Positions 34,363-43,245 of a DNA stretch of 64,000 nucleotides are shown piece by piece. The DNA is from Acidobacteriota bacterium. GTDB taxonomy: Bacteria; Acidobacteriota; Vicinamibacteria; Vicinamibacterales; UBA2999. Position numbers and translations under genes: made by a program. The notes beneath the pieces are model-generated. The model made no database searches, was not told where the DNA came from, and saw only the letters and a list, made by a program, of their open reading frames with translations. Every line of letters starts with the position of its first letter. Position 1 is the first letter of the stretch. Where the stretch lies: assembly GCA_020851565.1 (NCBI GenBank), contig JADZCN010000135.1, forward strand, positions 61,591 to 125,590, written 5' to 3'.

Positions 34363-35694
34363 TCACTCGAGCGACGCAACGGCCGCATCGATGGCCGCGG
34401 CCAAGCGATCGACAATCATCTCCAGGTGCGGCTCCTCCACGATGAACGGCGGGGCGAGGAGCACGTGGTCGCCTGAGCGGCCGTCGATGGTGCCGGGCAT
34501 CGGGTATGTCATCAGCCCGCGCGCCATGCACTCGCGCTTCACGCGCGCGTAGAGCCCGTGGGCCGCGTCGAACGGCGACTTGTGGGCCCGGTCCTTGACC
34601 AGTTCCACCGCCCAGAACAATCCCCGCCCGCGTATGTCGCCGACGTGGGGGTGATCTGCGAACCGCGCCCGCAGGCGCGCCTCGAACGACTCGCCGCGCT
34701 CCCGCACGTTGGCCAGCAGGCCATCACGCTCGATCACCTGCTGCACGGCCAGAGCGGCGGCGCACGCCACCGGGTGGCCGAGGTAGGTGTGCCCATGCTG
34801 GAAGAACCCGCTCCCCGCGGACATCGCCGCGACGACCTTCTGGTGCGCGAGCACGGCGCCGATTGGCTGATAGCCGCCGCCGAGGCCCTTGGCGATGGTC
34901 ATCAGGTCGGGGATCACGCCCTCCTGCTCGCACGCGTGGAGCGTGCCGGTGCGGCCCATGCCGCACATCACCTCGTCCAGGATGAGCAGGACCCCGTGGC
35001 GGTCGCACACCTCGCGGACCGCCCTGAAGTAACCCGGCGGCGGGGTTGTCGCGCCCTGCGTCGCGCCACCCACGGTTTCGGCCACGAAGGCGATCACGCG
35101 CTTCGGACCGCAGGCATGCATCATCGCGTCGAGCTCCGCGGCGAGCCGGGCGCCATAGCCCTCTGGTGTCTCGTCGTGGCGCTGGTCGCGGTACGCGTAG
35201 CACGGCGAGACGTGCTTCACGTCGATCAGCAGTGGCTGGTAGAGGCGCCGCCGCGGCTCGTTGCCGCCGACCGCAAGGGCGCCGAGAGTGTTGCCGTGAT
35301 AGCTCTGGCGGCGCGCGATGAACATGCCGCGCTCCGGCTCCCCGATCTCCACGAAGTACTGGCGCGCCATCTTCAGCGCGGCCTCGATGGCCTCGGACCC
35401 GCCGCTGACGAAGTAGACGTGCTCCAGTCCCGGCGGCGCGGTGCGCGCGAGCTGGTCGGCCAGCGCCTCGGCCGGCTCGGACGTGAAGAAGCTGGTGTGG
35501 GCGTACGCGAGCCGGTCGATCTGCGCGTGCATGGCGGCCGATACGTCCGGGTGCCCGTGCCCGAGGCACGACACGGCGGCCCCGCCGCACGCGTCGATGT
35601 ACTGCCGGCCGGAGGCATCGGTGAGAATCACGCCGTGGCCGGAGACGGCGACGGGCGGGGTGACACGAAGATGGCGGTGGATGATGTGCGTCAT
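34363..35694 (-). CDS. Class III aminotransferase
   Basis: PLP-dependent class III aminotransferase of 443 residues. Motifs: DACGGAAVSCLGHGHPDV, FVSGGSEAIEAALKMAR, RRQSYHGNTLGALAVGG, LDEVMCGMGRTGTLHA and the PLP lysine in TIAKGLGGGYQPIGA near residue 268. The substrate is not clear; the sequence is most like the broad group annotated as aspartate aminotransferase family or omega-amino-acid pyruvate transaminases. The ATG overlaps the M28 peptidase stop (ATGA), so peptidase and aminotransferase are made together, perhaps to use released amino acids. Confidence 0.82.
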   Translation of the reverse strand: MTHIIHRHLRVTPPVAVSGHGVILTDASGRQYIDACGGAAVSCLGHGHPDVSAAMHAQIDRLAYAHTSFFTSEPAEALADQLARTAPPGLEHVYFVSGGSEAIEAALKMARQYFVEIGEPERGMFIARRQSYHGNTLGALAVGGNEPRRRLYQPLLIDVKHVSPCYAYRDQRHDETPEGYGARLAAELDAMMHACGPKRVIAFVAETVGGATQGATTPPPGYFRAVREVCDRHGVLLILDEVMCGMGRTGTLHACEQEGVIPDLMTIAKGLGGGYQPIGAVLAHQKVVAAMSAGSGFFQHGHTYLGHPVACAAALAVQQVIERDGLLANVRERGESFEARLRARFADHPHVGDIRGRGLFWAVELVKDRAHKSPFDAAHGLYARVKRECMARGLMTYPMPGTIDGRSGDHVLLAPPFIVEEPHLEMIVDRLAAAIDAAVASLE

Positions 35695-37319
35695 CGGGAT
35701 TCTCCCAGCCGTTTCGCGCTCGCGATGGTCTCCGCGTACCAGGTCTTCCACGCCTCCATCACTTCTGGCGGGGCGGCGGTCCGCCGCTCGGTGGCCAGGC
35801 GCGCGTCGCGGGCCTTCTTCAGGTAGCGCTCCATCGGCTTCACGTCACTGCGGTCCGCAGACGCGAGGAACCATGCCGTCGTAGCCACCGCCGTCGCCAC
35901 GTGGCCCATGGTCGTGGCGCTGACCTTGTCGATGGTGTCCAGATTCGTGTGGTAGTAGCGGTCCGTGAAGTGCCAGTTGAGGAGCGCCGGCACGCCGGCG
36001 CGCGTGAACGAGGTGTGATCGCTGCCACCCTCGTACGGGTTGGTACGCACCACCCAGCCCGTCTCGCGCGCGTGGCGGAGCGCGACGCCCAGGTGCAGGT
36101 CGTTCAGGAAGCTGCCCTTCAGCAGCGCGCGGTCCACCTCGCTGGCGCCCCACTCACTGTGCGGGTCCGCGGGCCGCTCCCAGACCGCCGTGGGATCCGG
36201 TCCTTTCTCGATCAGGAACGTACCGCCCGTCTTCGCCGTGTCCTCGCCGGTCATGTCGAGCGACATCATCGCGAGCACGCGCGACGTGCGCGCGGCGTCC
36301 TCGGCAATCCACGCGTCGCTGGCCCGGTTCTCGTCGCCCCAGAGCAGCGTCAGCGTGCGGAGCGGTTGCCGCAGCTTCCCGTCCGCGATCGCCCGCTGGA
36401 TGGCCAGCGCCGCCGCCAGCAGGGTGCCGCTGCCGCTGGCGTTGTCGTTGGCACCGGGTTCCTGCACGTGCGCCACGAGCACCACGCGGTCGTCGGGCCA
36501 ACGCGTCCCGGGGAACTCCGCGACGAGCGTGCGCACGGGGCGGCGATGGAACACCGAGTCCACCCGCACGTGGACCCGCACGGCGCCTGCAGCCAGCCGC
36601 TCGCGCAGGCGGCGCGCCGCCCGCGGCGTGGCCTTGAACCCGAACGACGCGCGTTCAGCCTCGTACGGGATGCTTCCCCACTGCAGCACCTCAGGCGTCG
36701 TGTCGGGCTGCGTGTACGGTGCGATCTGGGTGGAGATGACGCCCACGGCTCCGCGGGCCTTCACGGCCTGGTTCCACACCACGCCGAGCGGGCCGTTGGC
36801 CAGCACCACGGCACCCTCGACGGCCTTGCCGTCGTAGTCCGCACCCTCGGCGCCGCGGCCGACGTCTACCAGGGGTACCGTGAGCCCTTCCGCAGGCGTG
36901 GGGTGGGAGTTGATGGCCAGCGGCACGCGATCCTGCTCGCGCGAGAGCACCACTTCGCCCCCGGGTCCGTCCAGGCGCAGCACCGCTTCCCGCATCTCCC
37001 ATCCCTGGCTGTTCGACGGGATGGTGTCGTACCTGGTGGCGATGCCCGCGGCCTTCAGCCGCTCGTCAATCCATTCGAGCGACTGGTCGAACTGCGGGTT
37101 ACCGGCCAGGCGCCACAGCGGCGCCATGCGCGCGACCACGTCCATGGCGGTCGCTGTGTCCACGCGCGGCGCCACCGCGCGGTAGATCGCCTCCGCGCGC
37201 TTCGGCAGCGAGCGGTCCAGCGGCGGGAGGCGTGGGGCGGCAGGCTGTGCGGTGGCGGCGCTTGCCAGGGCCAGCAGGGCTGCAGCGCTCAGCGCCGCGA
37301 GGCGCGCCGCCGTGTCCAT
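35691..37319 (-). CDS. Exported M28 family zinc aminopeptidase
   Basis: Exported metallopeptidase of 542 residues (signal peptide ends ATAQPAAP). It has a PA-like insert (GKAVEGAVVLANGPLGVVW) and the M28 core: VLVAHVQEPGANDNASG with the bridging Asp near residue 290, TLLWGDENRASDAW, MSLDMTGED and SDHTSFTRAGVP. In most M28 enzymes the third motif reads EE, with the first Glu as catalytic base; here it is DE, a conservative change worth noting. The gene starts at 37319 with no visible Shine-Dalgarno, directly downstream of the CCAATC repeat region. It likely trims periplasmic peptides. Confidence 0.82.
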   Translation of the reverse strand: MDTAARLAALSAAALLALASAATAQPAAPRLPPLDRSLPKRAEAIYRAVAPRVDTATAMDVVARMAPLWRLAGNPQFDQSLEWIDERLKAAGIATRYDTIPSNSQGWEMREAVLRLDGPGGEVVLSREQDRVPLAINSHPTPAEGLTVPLVDVGRGAEGADYDGKAVEGAVVLANGPLGVVWNQAVKARGAVGVISTQIAPYTQPDTTPEVLQWGSIPYEAERASFGFKATPRAARRLRERLAAGAVRVHVRVDSVFHRRPVRTLVAEFPGTRWPDDRVVLVAHVQEPGANDNASGSGTLLAAALAIQRAIADGKLRQPLRTLTLLWGDENRASDAWIAEDAARTSRVLAMMSLDMTGEDTAKTGGTFLIEKGPDPTAVWERPADPHSEWGASEVDRALLKGSFLNDLHLGVALRHARETGWVVRTNPYEGGSDHTSFTRAGVPALLNWHFTDRYYHTNLDTIDKVSATTMGHVATAVATTAWFLASADRSDVKPMERYLKKARDARLATERRTAAPPEVMEAWKTWYAETIASAKRLGESR

Positions 37320-37608
37320 TGATGATTGGCGATTGGTGATTGAGCGATTCATTGGGCGATCGGAGGATTGTCGCATTGGGGCATTCGGATTGGATCATTG
37401 AGTGATTGGGGCATTGTCGCATTGGCGGTCCCGACAGCGCGACGCTTCGGCAGCACGACGCCTCGGCAGCGCAACAGCTCGACAGGCCCAATCACCCGAT
37501 CACGCAATCACCCAATCACCCAATCACCCAATCCAATGCCCAATGCCCCAATCATCAATCGTCAGTGAATCGCTCAATCATCAATCGGCAATCGCCGATG
37601 GGCGCGCT
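37320..37608. repeat. ATTGG/CCAATC repeat region with inverted halves
   Basis: The 300-base gap between the M28 peptidase start and the YncE-like gene stop. The left part (to about 37428) is full of GATTGG/CATTGG units, the right part (from about 37488) of CCAATCAC/CCAATGCC units, so the halves are loosely inverted around a GC-rich core of roughly 60 bases. I see no gene in it and no clear promoter for the M28 gene. Confidence 0.8.
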
Positions 37609-37620
37609 CGCCGGCCGGCC

Positions 37621-38646
37621 TCACCGCTGGACGGGCGAGTACGTCACCCCGTCAGGCGAGTTCTGCACCTCGACGCGAGCAAGCGTCCGCCCGGTCGACA
37701 GGTCGAGCACGAGCATGGAGTCATCGTTGCGCACGGTAACGAAGGCATGGCGGTTGTCGGGGTGCGGGAACACGCCGGCGGTGGAGGGCTCGGCCACCTT
37801 CGTCAAGCCGAGCGGGATGGACTTCGCAATGCTCTGGGACGCCACGTCGCCGATGACGAGCGACGAGGCTCGGGCGTGGGGGATGAGCGCGCGCGTGCCG
37901 TCCGGGGTGAACTGCACCCGGTACGGAAAGCCCGGCGACGCGAGATGCTTCACGACCTCGAGCGTCCGGGTGTCGATGATCGAGATCGTGTCCGCCGCGC
38001 GGTTGCCGGCCCAGACCCAGCGGCCGTCCGGGGTCACGCCCACGCCCTCGCACTCGGTACCGGTCTTCACGTCCTTGATCTTCGCGCCCGTCTTGAAGTC
38101 GAACGCGCTGACACTGCCGTCCCGCATGTTCGAGCAGTAGAGCCGCGTCCGGTCCGTCGAGAGCGCCAGCATGTGCGACACGCCCGCGTCGGTCCGGAAC
38201 ACGCGCTCGATGGCCCCGCTGGTGACGTTCACCAGCAGCAGCGCCTGGTTGGCCTCCGAGGTCACCACCACGCGCGTGCCGTCCACCCAGCGCACGTCGT
38301 GCGGCGCGCGGTACTCGCCCAGGTCGATGGTCCTGATCGTGTCTCCACCCGGCAGCGCCAGCACGCTCAGCGTCTTCTGCTGGCCAACGCCCTGCTTGTT
38401 GTAGTTGGTCACCACCACCGTCCGGCCGTCTGGCGACACCGCCGCTTCGTGAGGCCCGCCCACGACGGGCACGTGCCGGTAAGCCTCCATCGCCTTCAGG
38501 TCGATGAGGGTGACCGAGTCGGCTTGCTGGTTGACGACGACCACCGTGCCAGTCAGTCCGGGTGAGGGCGCCTGTGACTGCCCCATGGCCACCACGCCGC
38601 CGATCACCGCCGTCATCACCGCAAATGCCAGAAGGTTTCGTGCCAT
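37621..38646 (-). CDS. YncE-like secreted beta-propeller protein
   Basis: Secreted seven-bladed propeller protein of 341 residues of the YVTN/YncE type. A signal segment (LLAFAVMTAVIGGVVAMGQ) precedes repeats such as VVVNQQADSVTLIDLKAM, AVSPDGRTVVVTNYNKQG and SIIDTRTLEVVKHLASPG. No catalytic motif is visible. Such proteins can bind DNA, metals or small ligands at the envelope; the function here is unknown. The ATG at 38646 lies seven bases after a TAGCGT box on the minus strand, a weak leaderless candidate. Confidence 0.8.
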   Translation of the reverse strand: MARNLLAFAVMTAVIGGVVAMGQSQAPSPGLTGTVVVVNQQADSVTLIDLKAMEAYRHVPVVGGPHEAAVSPDGRTVVVTNYNKQGVGQQKTLSVLALPGGDTIRTIDLGEYRAPHDVRWVDGTRVVVTSEANQALLLVNVTSGAIERVFRTDAGVSHMLALSTDRTRLYCSNMRDGSVSAFDFKTGAKIKDVKTGTECEGVGVTPDGRWVWAGNRAADTISIIDTRTLEVVKHLASPGFPYRVQFTPDGTRALIPHARASSLVIGDVASQSIAKSIPLGLTKVAEPSTAGVFPHPDNRHAFVTVRNDDSMLVLDLSTGRTLARVEVQNSPDGVTYSPVQR

Positions 38647-38830
38647 ACGGGGAACGCTATCCGGCACGGGGCTGACGCGCAAGCCGCCTGTGATCACCGG
38701 TGGGACGAGCCGCTGCCCGAGACGCCCATGGACCCGAGACGGCAGGGGAGGCGTCGATCGGCTGGTACCGGCCGGCGGTGACGCCCCGTGTAACCGCGAG
38801 CCGGTTGGCGGCGTCTGAATGAGGAACGCC

Positions 38831-39682
38831 ATGAGCCATGCCACCCTGTCCCCGTTGCCGGCGTCACGCCTCTCGTGCAGCGAGGTACGGGGCGGCAATC
38901 ACGTCATTCACGACACCGTTGAACTGCCCGGGCTCCGGGGCCTGCTTTACTCCAGCCCCTGTGCCGGCGCGCGTGGCGGCGACGTCCACTTCCTCTCTGT
39001 CTGCGGGTCCGGGCTGCTGGCCCGCGTCTGCCTGGCCGACATCGCCGGCCACGGCGACACCCTGGCGGCCGTCGGCGCCGAGATGCACGCGCACCTCCGG
39101 CGCAGCGTGGACACCATCGACGAGCGCCGCGTGCTGGCATCGCTGGACCGCCGGCTGTCCGCCGAGCCGGTCCACGCGCTGACCACCGCCGCCGTCCTCA
39201 CCTACTATCCCCCCGCCCGCCGGCTCACGATCAGCTACGCGGGTCACCCGCGCGGCTGGTGGTATCGCGCCGCCACCCGGGAGTGGATGCGACTGGAGGC
39301 GGGCGACGCCACGCCAGGGGCAGGCCCTCTTGTGGATCTCCCGCTCGCCACGGGGCTCTCGCCCACCTTCGCGCGCCGCAAGCTGCGCACCGGCCCGGGC
39401 GACCGCGTCCTGCTCGTCACCGACGGCGTCATCGAGGCCCCTTCGCCGGAAGGGGACGAGTTCGGCGCCGACGGCGTCTTCCGCGTGCTCGAGCGACACC
39501 ACGGCCCGTGTGAAGAGGTGGGAGACGCCTTGCTGGCGGCGCTGCTCGCGCATAGCGGACGTGAATCGCTGACCCACGACGACGTGACGTTCTTCCTGGG
39601 CGAGTTCGTGGACGGTCCCGCCGGGCCGGCCCTGTGGCACGTCGTGCGGAACCGGATGCTGCGGCCGCTCCTCGGCGTGTGA
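38831..39682 (+). CDS. SpoIIE/RsbU-type PPM phosphatase
   Basis: Ser/Thr phosphatase of 283 residues consisting of the PPM (SpoIIE/RsbU) catalytic domain alone. Metal-binding motifs are GGDVHF near residue 45, ADIAGHG, and VLLVTDGVIEA; a final acidic residue lies in THDDVTFFLG. There is no attached PAS, GAF or receiver domain, so the input signal must come from another protein. Family members dephosphorylate anti-sigma-factor antagonists in partner-switching systems, but no anti-sigma or antagonist gene lies in the window. The start with GAGGA five bases upstream is preferred over an ATG at 38819. Confidence 0.8.
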   Translation: MSHATLSPLPASRLSCSEVRGGNHVIHDTVELPGLRGLLYSSPCAGARGGDVHFLSVCGSGLLARVCLADIAGHGDTLAAVGAEMHAHLRRSVDTIDERRVLASLDRRLSAEPVHALTTAAVLTYYPPARRLTISYAGHPRGWWYRAATREWMRLEAGDATPGAGPLVDLPLATGLSPTFARRKLRTGPGDRVLLVTDGVIEAPSPEGDEFGADGVFRVLERHHGPCEEVGDALLAALLAHSGRESLTHDDVTFFLGEFVDGPAGPALWHVVRNRMLRPLLGV

Positions 39683-39707
39683 CGCGAGGGTCGGCCGGCA
39701 TCGGGAC

Positions 39708-39713
39708 TACAAT
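39708..39713 (+). promoter_or_regulatory. -10 box, near-leaderless start of FAD oxidoreductase
   Basis: TACAAT, eight bases before the ATG at 39722; predicted leader of at most two bases. Confidence 0.5.
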
Positions 39714-39721
39714 CGCTCGTC

Positions 39722-41653
39722 ATGAGCACCAACGACCGGCAGCTTGGCATGGGCGCCCCCATTGCCCGGCGCGACTTCCTCAATGGACTGGCCCTCGGCG
39801 TGGGCGGCGCCATCGCGGCGGGCTGGCTTCCCGGTGATCTCGACGCCCTGCTCGCGCAGGGCAGCCCGTATCCTCCGGCCCTCACGGGGCTGCGCGGCTC
39901 GCATGCAGGGTCATTCGAGGTCCTGCACCAGCTGCGCGACGGCGCTTTCTGGAAGGCGGCGGGCACCCCGCAGGACACCGGCGAGGAGTACGACCTCGTG
40001 GTGGTCGGGGCTGGCATCAGCGGCCTGGCGGCCGCCTACTACTACAGGAAGGCCCGGCCCGACGCCCGGATCCTGGTCCTCGACAACCACGACGATTTCG
40101 GCGGCCACGCGAAGCGCAACGAGTACACCCATAACGGCCGCACCTACATCGGCTACGGCGGCACGCAGTCCATCGACAGCCCTGCGCCCTACAGCCAGGT
40201 GGCGAAGGATCTCATCACCGAGCTGGGCATCGACGTCGCGCGCTACGCGAAGGTGCTGGATGCGGGCCTCTACAAGTCGCTGGGCCTCCGGCCGTCGATG
40301 TTCTTCGACAAGGAGACCTTCGGCAGCGACCGCCTCGTCGTGGGCGATCCCCGCGAGGAGGCCTTCCAGGCGGCCGCGCCCGTCAGCGACGCCGTGCGTC
40401 GCGACCTGAAGCGGCTCTTCACCGAACGGATGGACCCGATGCCGGGGCTCTCCTCGGCCGACAAGAAGGCCCGGCTCGCGCGCATGAGCTACAGCGACTT
40501 CCTCACGAAGCAGCTGAAGCTCGACGCCGGTGTCGTGAAGATCTTCCAGACCCGCACGCACGGCCTGTTCGGCGCGGGGATTGACGTCGTCCCGGCCCAG
40601 GACGCTTTCGCGATGGGCTTCCCGGGCTTCGACGGGATGGGGCTGGCCCCCGCGCCGGGGCCCGGGCAGAACCTGGACTCCATCCGCAGTGAGGAAGCGG
40701 AGAACTACTACTTCCACTTCCCGGACGGGAACGCCTCGGTGGCACGCCTCCTCGTCCGCCGCCTCGTGCCCGGCGCCATCCCTGGATCGACGATGGACGA
40801 CATCGTGACGGCGCGTGCGGACTACGGGAAGCTGGACGTGGCGGGCACACCCGTGCGCATTCGGCTCAGCAGCTCGGTGATGCGCGTCCGGCACACGGGC
40901 CCCTCCGGCGGCGACCAGCGCGTCGAAGTGACCTACGTGCAACGCCCGTCGCCCCCCCAGGACCCCAAGACCTCAAGACCCCAGGACCTCAAGTCCGTAA
41001 CTGCCCGCTCCGTCGTCCTCGCGTGTTGGCACACGGTCATCCCGGCTCTGTGTCCCGAGCTTCCGGCCGCGCAGAAGACGGCGCTGGACTACGCCATCAA
41101 GGTGCCGCTGGTCTACACGAACGTGTTCATCCGCCAGTGGACCGCGTTCCAGAAACTGGGTGTGCAGCGCGTCTCGCTGCCGGGGATGTGGCACACCTCG
41201 GTGAGCCTCGACTTCCCCGTCAGCTTGGGGACCTACACGCACCCGAAGGATCCGGGCGAGCCCATCGTCCTGCACCTCTCGAAGTCGGCGTGCAGGCCGG
41301 GGCTGCCGATTCGGGATCAACACCGGGCGGGCCGCCGTGAACTGCTCACGACCTCGTTCGAGACCATCGAGCGCAGCATCCGCGATTCGCTGGGCCGCGC
41401 GCTCGGCGGCGGCGGGTTCGACCCCGCGCGCGACATCCTGGGGATCACCGTGAACCGCTGGCCGCACGGCTACGCCTACCAGTACAACTCGCTCGCCGAC
41501 GACTTCTGGTTGAACGGCGGCGAGCAGCCCTGCGTGGTGGCGCGCCGGAAGTTCGGGCGCATCGCCATCGCCAACGCGGACGCGGGCGCGTACTCCTACA
41601 CGGACGCCGCCATCGACCACGCGCACCGGGCAGTGGCGGAGCTGCTGGCGTAG
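39722..41653 (+). CDS. Tat-exported FAD/NAD-dependent amine oxidoreductase
   Basis: Oxidoreductase of 643 residues. The Tat signal ARRDFLNGLALGVGGAI is near residues 15-31, so it is probably folded with its cofactor before export. The FAD-binding Rossmann motif is VVGAGISGLAAAYYY near 95. The overall plan (NYSLADDFWLNG-like C-terminus: YQYNSLADDFWLNGG) resembles spermidine dehydrogenase/amine oxidases. Residues about 412-426 (PPQDPKTSRPQDLKS) are encoded by a CCCAAGACC-type repeat tract, an in-frame low-complexity insertion between two beta-strand segments. The stop overlaps the GTG start of an APC permease, which fits oxidation and uptake of an amine or amino acid. Confidence 0.75.
   Translation: MSTNDRQLGMGAPIARRDFLNGLALGVGGAIAAGWLPGDLDALLAQGSPYPPALTGLRGSHAGSFEVLHQLRDGAFWKAAGTPQDTGEEYDLVVVGAGISGLAAAYYYRKARPDARILVLDNHDDFGGHAKRNEYTHNGRTYIGYGGTQSIDSPAPYSQVAKDLITELGIDVARYAKVLDAGLYKSLGLRPSMFFDKETFGSDRLVVGDPREEAFQAAAPVSDAVRRDLKRLFTERMDPMPGLSSADKKARLARMSYSDFLTKQLKLDAGVVKIFQTRTHGLFGAGIDVVPAQDAFAMGFPGFDGMGLAPAPGPGQNLDSIRSEEAENYYFHFPDGNASVARLLVRRLVPGAIPGSTMDDIVTARADYGKLDVAGTPVRIRLSSSVMRVRHTGPSGGDQRVEVTYVQRPSPPQDPKTSRPQDLKSVTARSVVLACWHTVIPALCPELPAAQKTALDYAIKVPLVYTNVFIRQWTAFQKLGVQRVSLPGMWHTSVSLDFPVSLGTYTHPKDPGEPIVLHLSKSACRPGLPIRDQHRAGRRELLTTSFETIERSIRDSLGRALGGGGFDPARDILGITVNRWPHGYAYQYNSLADDFWLNGGEQPCVVARRKFGRIAIANADAGAYSYTDAAIDHAHRAVAELLA
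40957..40993. repeat. CCCAAGACC-type repeat inside the FAD oxidoreductase gene
   Basis: Four to five 8-9 bp units (CCCAGGACC, CCAAGACCT, CAAGACCCC). The same units make up the intergenic arrays at 34209-34362 and 48033-48201. It keeps the reading frame. Confidence 0.8.
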
Positions 41654-43005
41654 TGGAGCCGCAGCCGCACATCCCCCGCACGCTCGGCCTGACGGACCTC
41701 GTCCTGCTGAGCACCGTCGCCATCGTCAACGTGAACGTCGTGCCCCCCGTGGGCGTGTTCGGGTGGGCGACGCTCGGGCTGTGGGTGGTGGCCTGGCTGG
41801 CCTTCTTCGTGCCCTCGGCCATCGCCGTGCTCGTCCTCTCGCGACGATACCCGGGAGAAGGTGGCGTCTACCTGTGGGCGCGCCGCCACTTCGGCGACCT
41901 GCACGGCTTCATCTCGGGCTGGTGCTACTGGACCAACAGCCTCTTCTACGTTCCCGTGCTCCTGGTCTACCTGGCCGGGGTCGTCGCCTTCGCCGGCGGC
42001 GAGCGAACGGCGGGCCTCGTGGACGACAAGTGGTTCGTCGGCGTGGTGGCCTTCGGGTGGCTGGCGCTCATCACGGCCGCCAACATCCGGGGTATGGGCG
42101 TCGGCAAGTGGATCAACAACATCGGCGGGATCGGCGGCATGGCGACCGTGGCGCTCGTCGCGCTCGCGGCCGTCGTGGCCCGGTGGCAGGGCACGTCGGC
42201 CACGCCCCCGCTCGTCGCGGGCTCGCTCTCCGACATGGCGGGCGGCCTGGGCGTGATGTGTTTTGCCTTCATCGGCATCGAGCTGGCGTCGACGATGTCC
42301 GACGAGATCAGGCATCCGCGGCGCGACGTGCCGCGCGCGATCGCGATCACCGGCGTCGTGGCACTCGTCGCGTACCTGCTGGTGGCCGATGCCCTGCTGG
42401 CGCTGGTGCCGCCAGGTGAACTCGAGGCCATCCAGGGCGTGATGCAGGCCGTGCAGCTCGGGGCGGACGCGGCTGGGGCCGGCTGGCTGGTGGCCCCCAT
42501 TGCCGTCGTGATGGCGCTCTCGGTCGGCGGGTCGGCATCGGCGTGGTTTGCCGGACCATCGCGCATCCCGTTCGTGGCGGGCATCGATCACGCGCTCCCG
42601 CCCGCACTCGGACGCCTTCACCCGAAGTGGGGATCGCCCTATGTGGCGCTGCTCGCGTGCGCGGCCATCTCGGCGGGCCTCACGGCGCTGTCGATGACCG
42701 GTTCGAGCGTGGCCGAGGCCTACCAGGTGCTGCTGCGGGCCGCCGTCGTCATCAACCTGATCCCGTTTGTCTACACCTTCCTGGCGCTGACGACGCTCGA
42801 CGAGGCCCAGCCCGTGGAGCGCCTGGCTGGCCTCGTCGGCACCATCGTGACGGCCGGGGGGATCGTGGCGGTGTTCCTGCCGACGGGCGATGTCGGCGAC
42901 GTGGTCACCTTCGAGCTCAAGATGGTGGCCGGCGTCCTGGGCCCCATTGCGGTCGGGCTGTGGATGTTCTGGCGGTCGCGGGGAAAGGCCAGGCAGGGCG
43001 GCTGA
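41653..43005 (+). CDS. APC-family amino acid/amine permease
   Basis: Inner-membrane transporter of 450 residues with about twelve hydrophobic segments of the amino acid-polyamine-organocation type. Recognisable parts are RYPGEGGVYLWARRHFGD (the GEGG-type loop after helix 2) and GVMCFAFIGIELASTMSDEI (helix 6 region, FxGxE). The GTG start at 41653 overlaps the TAG stop of the oxidoreductase, so the two are translationally coupled and probably share a substrate. The substrate is not determinable; a polyamine or aromatic amine is one option given the partner enzyme. Confidence 0.85.
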   Translation: MEPQPHIPRTLGLTDLVLLSTVAIVNVNVVPPVGVFGWATLGLWVVAWLAFFVPSAIAVLVLSRRYPGEGGVYLWARRHFGDLHGFISGWCYWTNSLFYVPVLLVYLAGVVAFAGGERTAGLVDDKWFVGVVAFGWLALITAANIRGMGVGKWINNIGGIGGMATVALVALAAVVARWQGTSATPPLVAGSLSDMAGGLGVMCFAFIGIELASTMSDEIRHPRRDVPRAIAITGVVALVAYLLVADALLALVPPGELEAIQGVMQAVQLGADAAGAGWLVAPIAVVMALSVGGSASAWFAGPSRIPFVAGIDHALPPALGRLHPKWGSPYVALLACAAISAGLTALSMTGSSVAEAYQVLLRAAVVINLIPFVYTFLALTTLDEAQPVERLAGLVGTIVTAGGIVAVFLPTGDVGDVVTFELKMVAGVLGPIAVGLWMFWRSRGKARQGG

Positions 43006-43133
43006 GGCGCCCGCGGCCGTGCCAATGCGGGCAGAATCGCGCGACCCTGTCGCCGGGCGTGCGGCGGGACGAGCGCCGGGACGAGCGCCGTCCGGTTCGC
43101 CCTAAGTATTTGAGACAAAACAGGAAATCGCCG
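43006..43133. other. Intergenic spacer upstream of TonB receptor promoter
   Basis: GC-rich stretch between the APC permease stop and the receptor promoter, with one short direct repeat (GGGACGAGCGCC twice, about 43066-43091). I see no gene in it. Confidence 0.5.
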
Positions 43134-43162
43134 TTGACAGTGTTCGTTCCGGGCCGGATAAT
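43134..43162 (+). promoter_or_regulatory. Sigma-70-type promoter of TonB receptor
   Basis: TTGACA (43134-43139), 17-nt spacer, GATAAT (43157-43162). The predicted start near 43169 gives a leader of about 77 nt that contains a small CCCCTTGCCGGGG hairpin before the GGAGG site at 43236-43240. It is the best housekeeping-like promoter in the window. Confidence 0.75.
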
Positions 43163-43245
43163 GCCCCGTTACGGAACTGTTGCGGTAGCTCTAGGCTCTT
43201 TGCTTTGCGGCTTGCCCCCTTGCCGGGGTTTGCCTGGAGGTCAGA

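Noticed and set aside
34724..35590. Long open frames overlapping the class III aminotransferase in other frames, and similar long frames antisense to many genes (for example 13966-14673, 22120-23358, 43309-45663)
   Set aside because: High G+C creates long stop-free frames. Their translations are Arg/Ala/Pro/His-rich without motifs, while the chosen frames carry clear family signatures.
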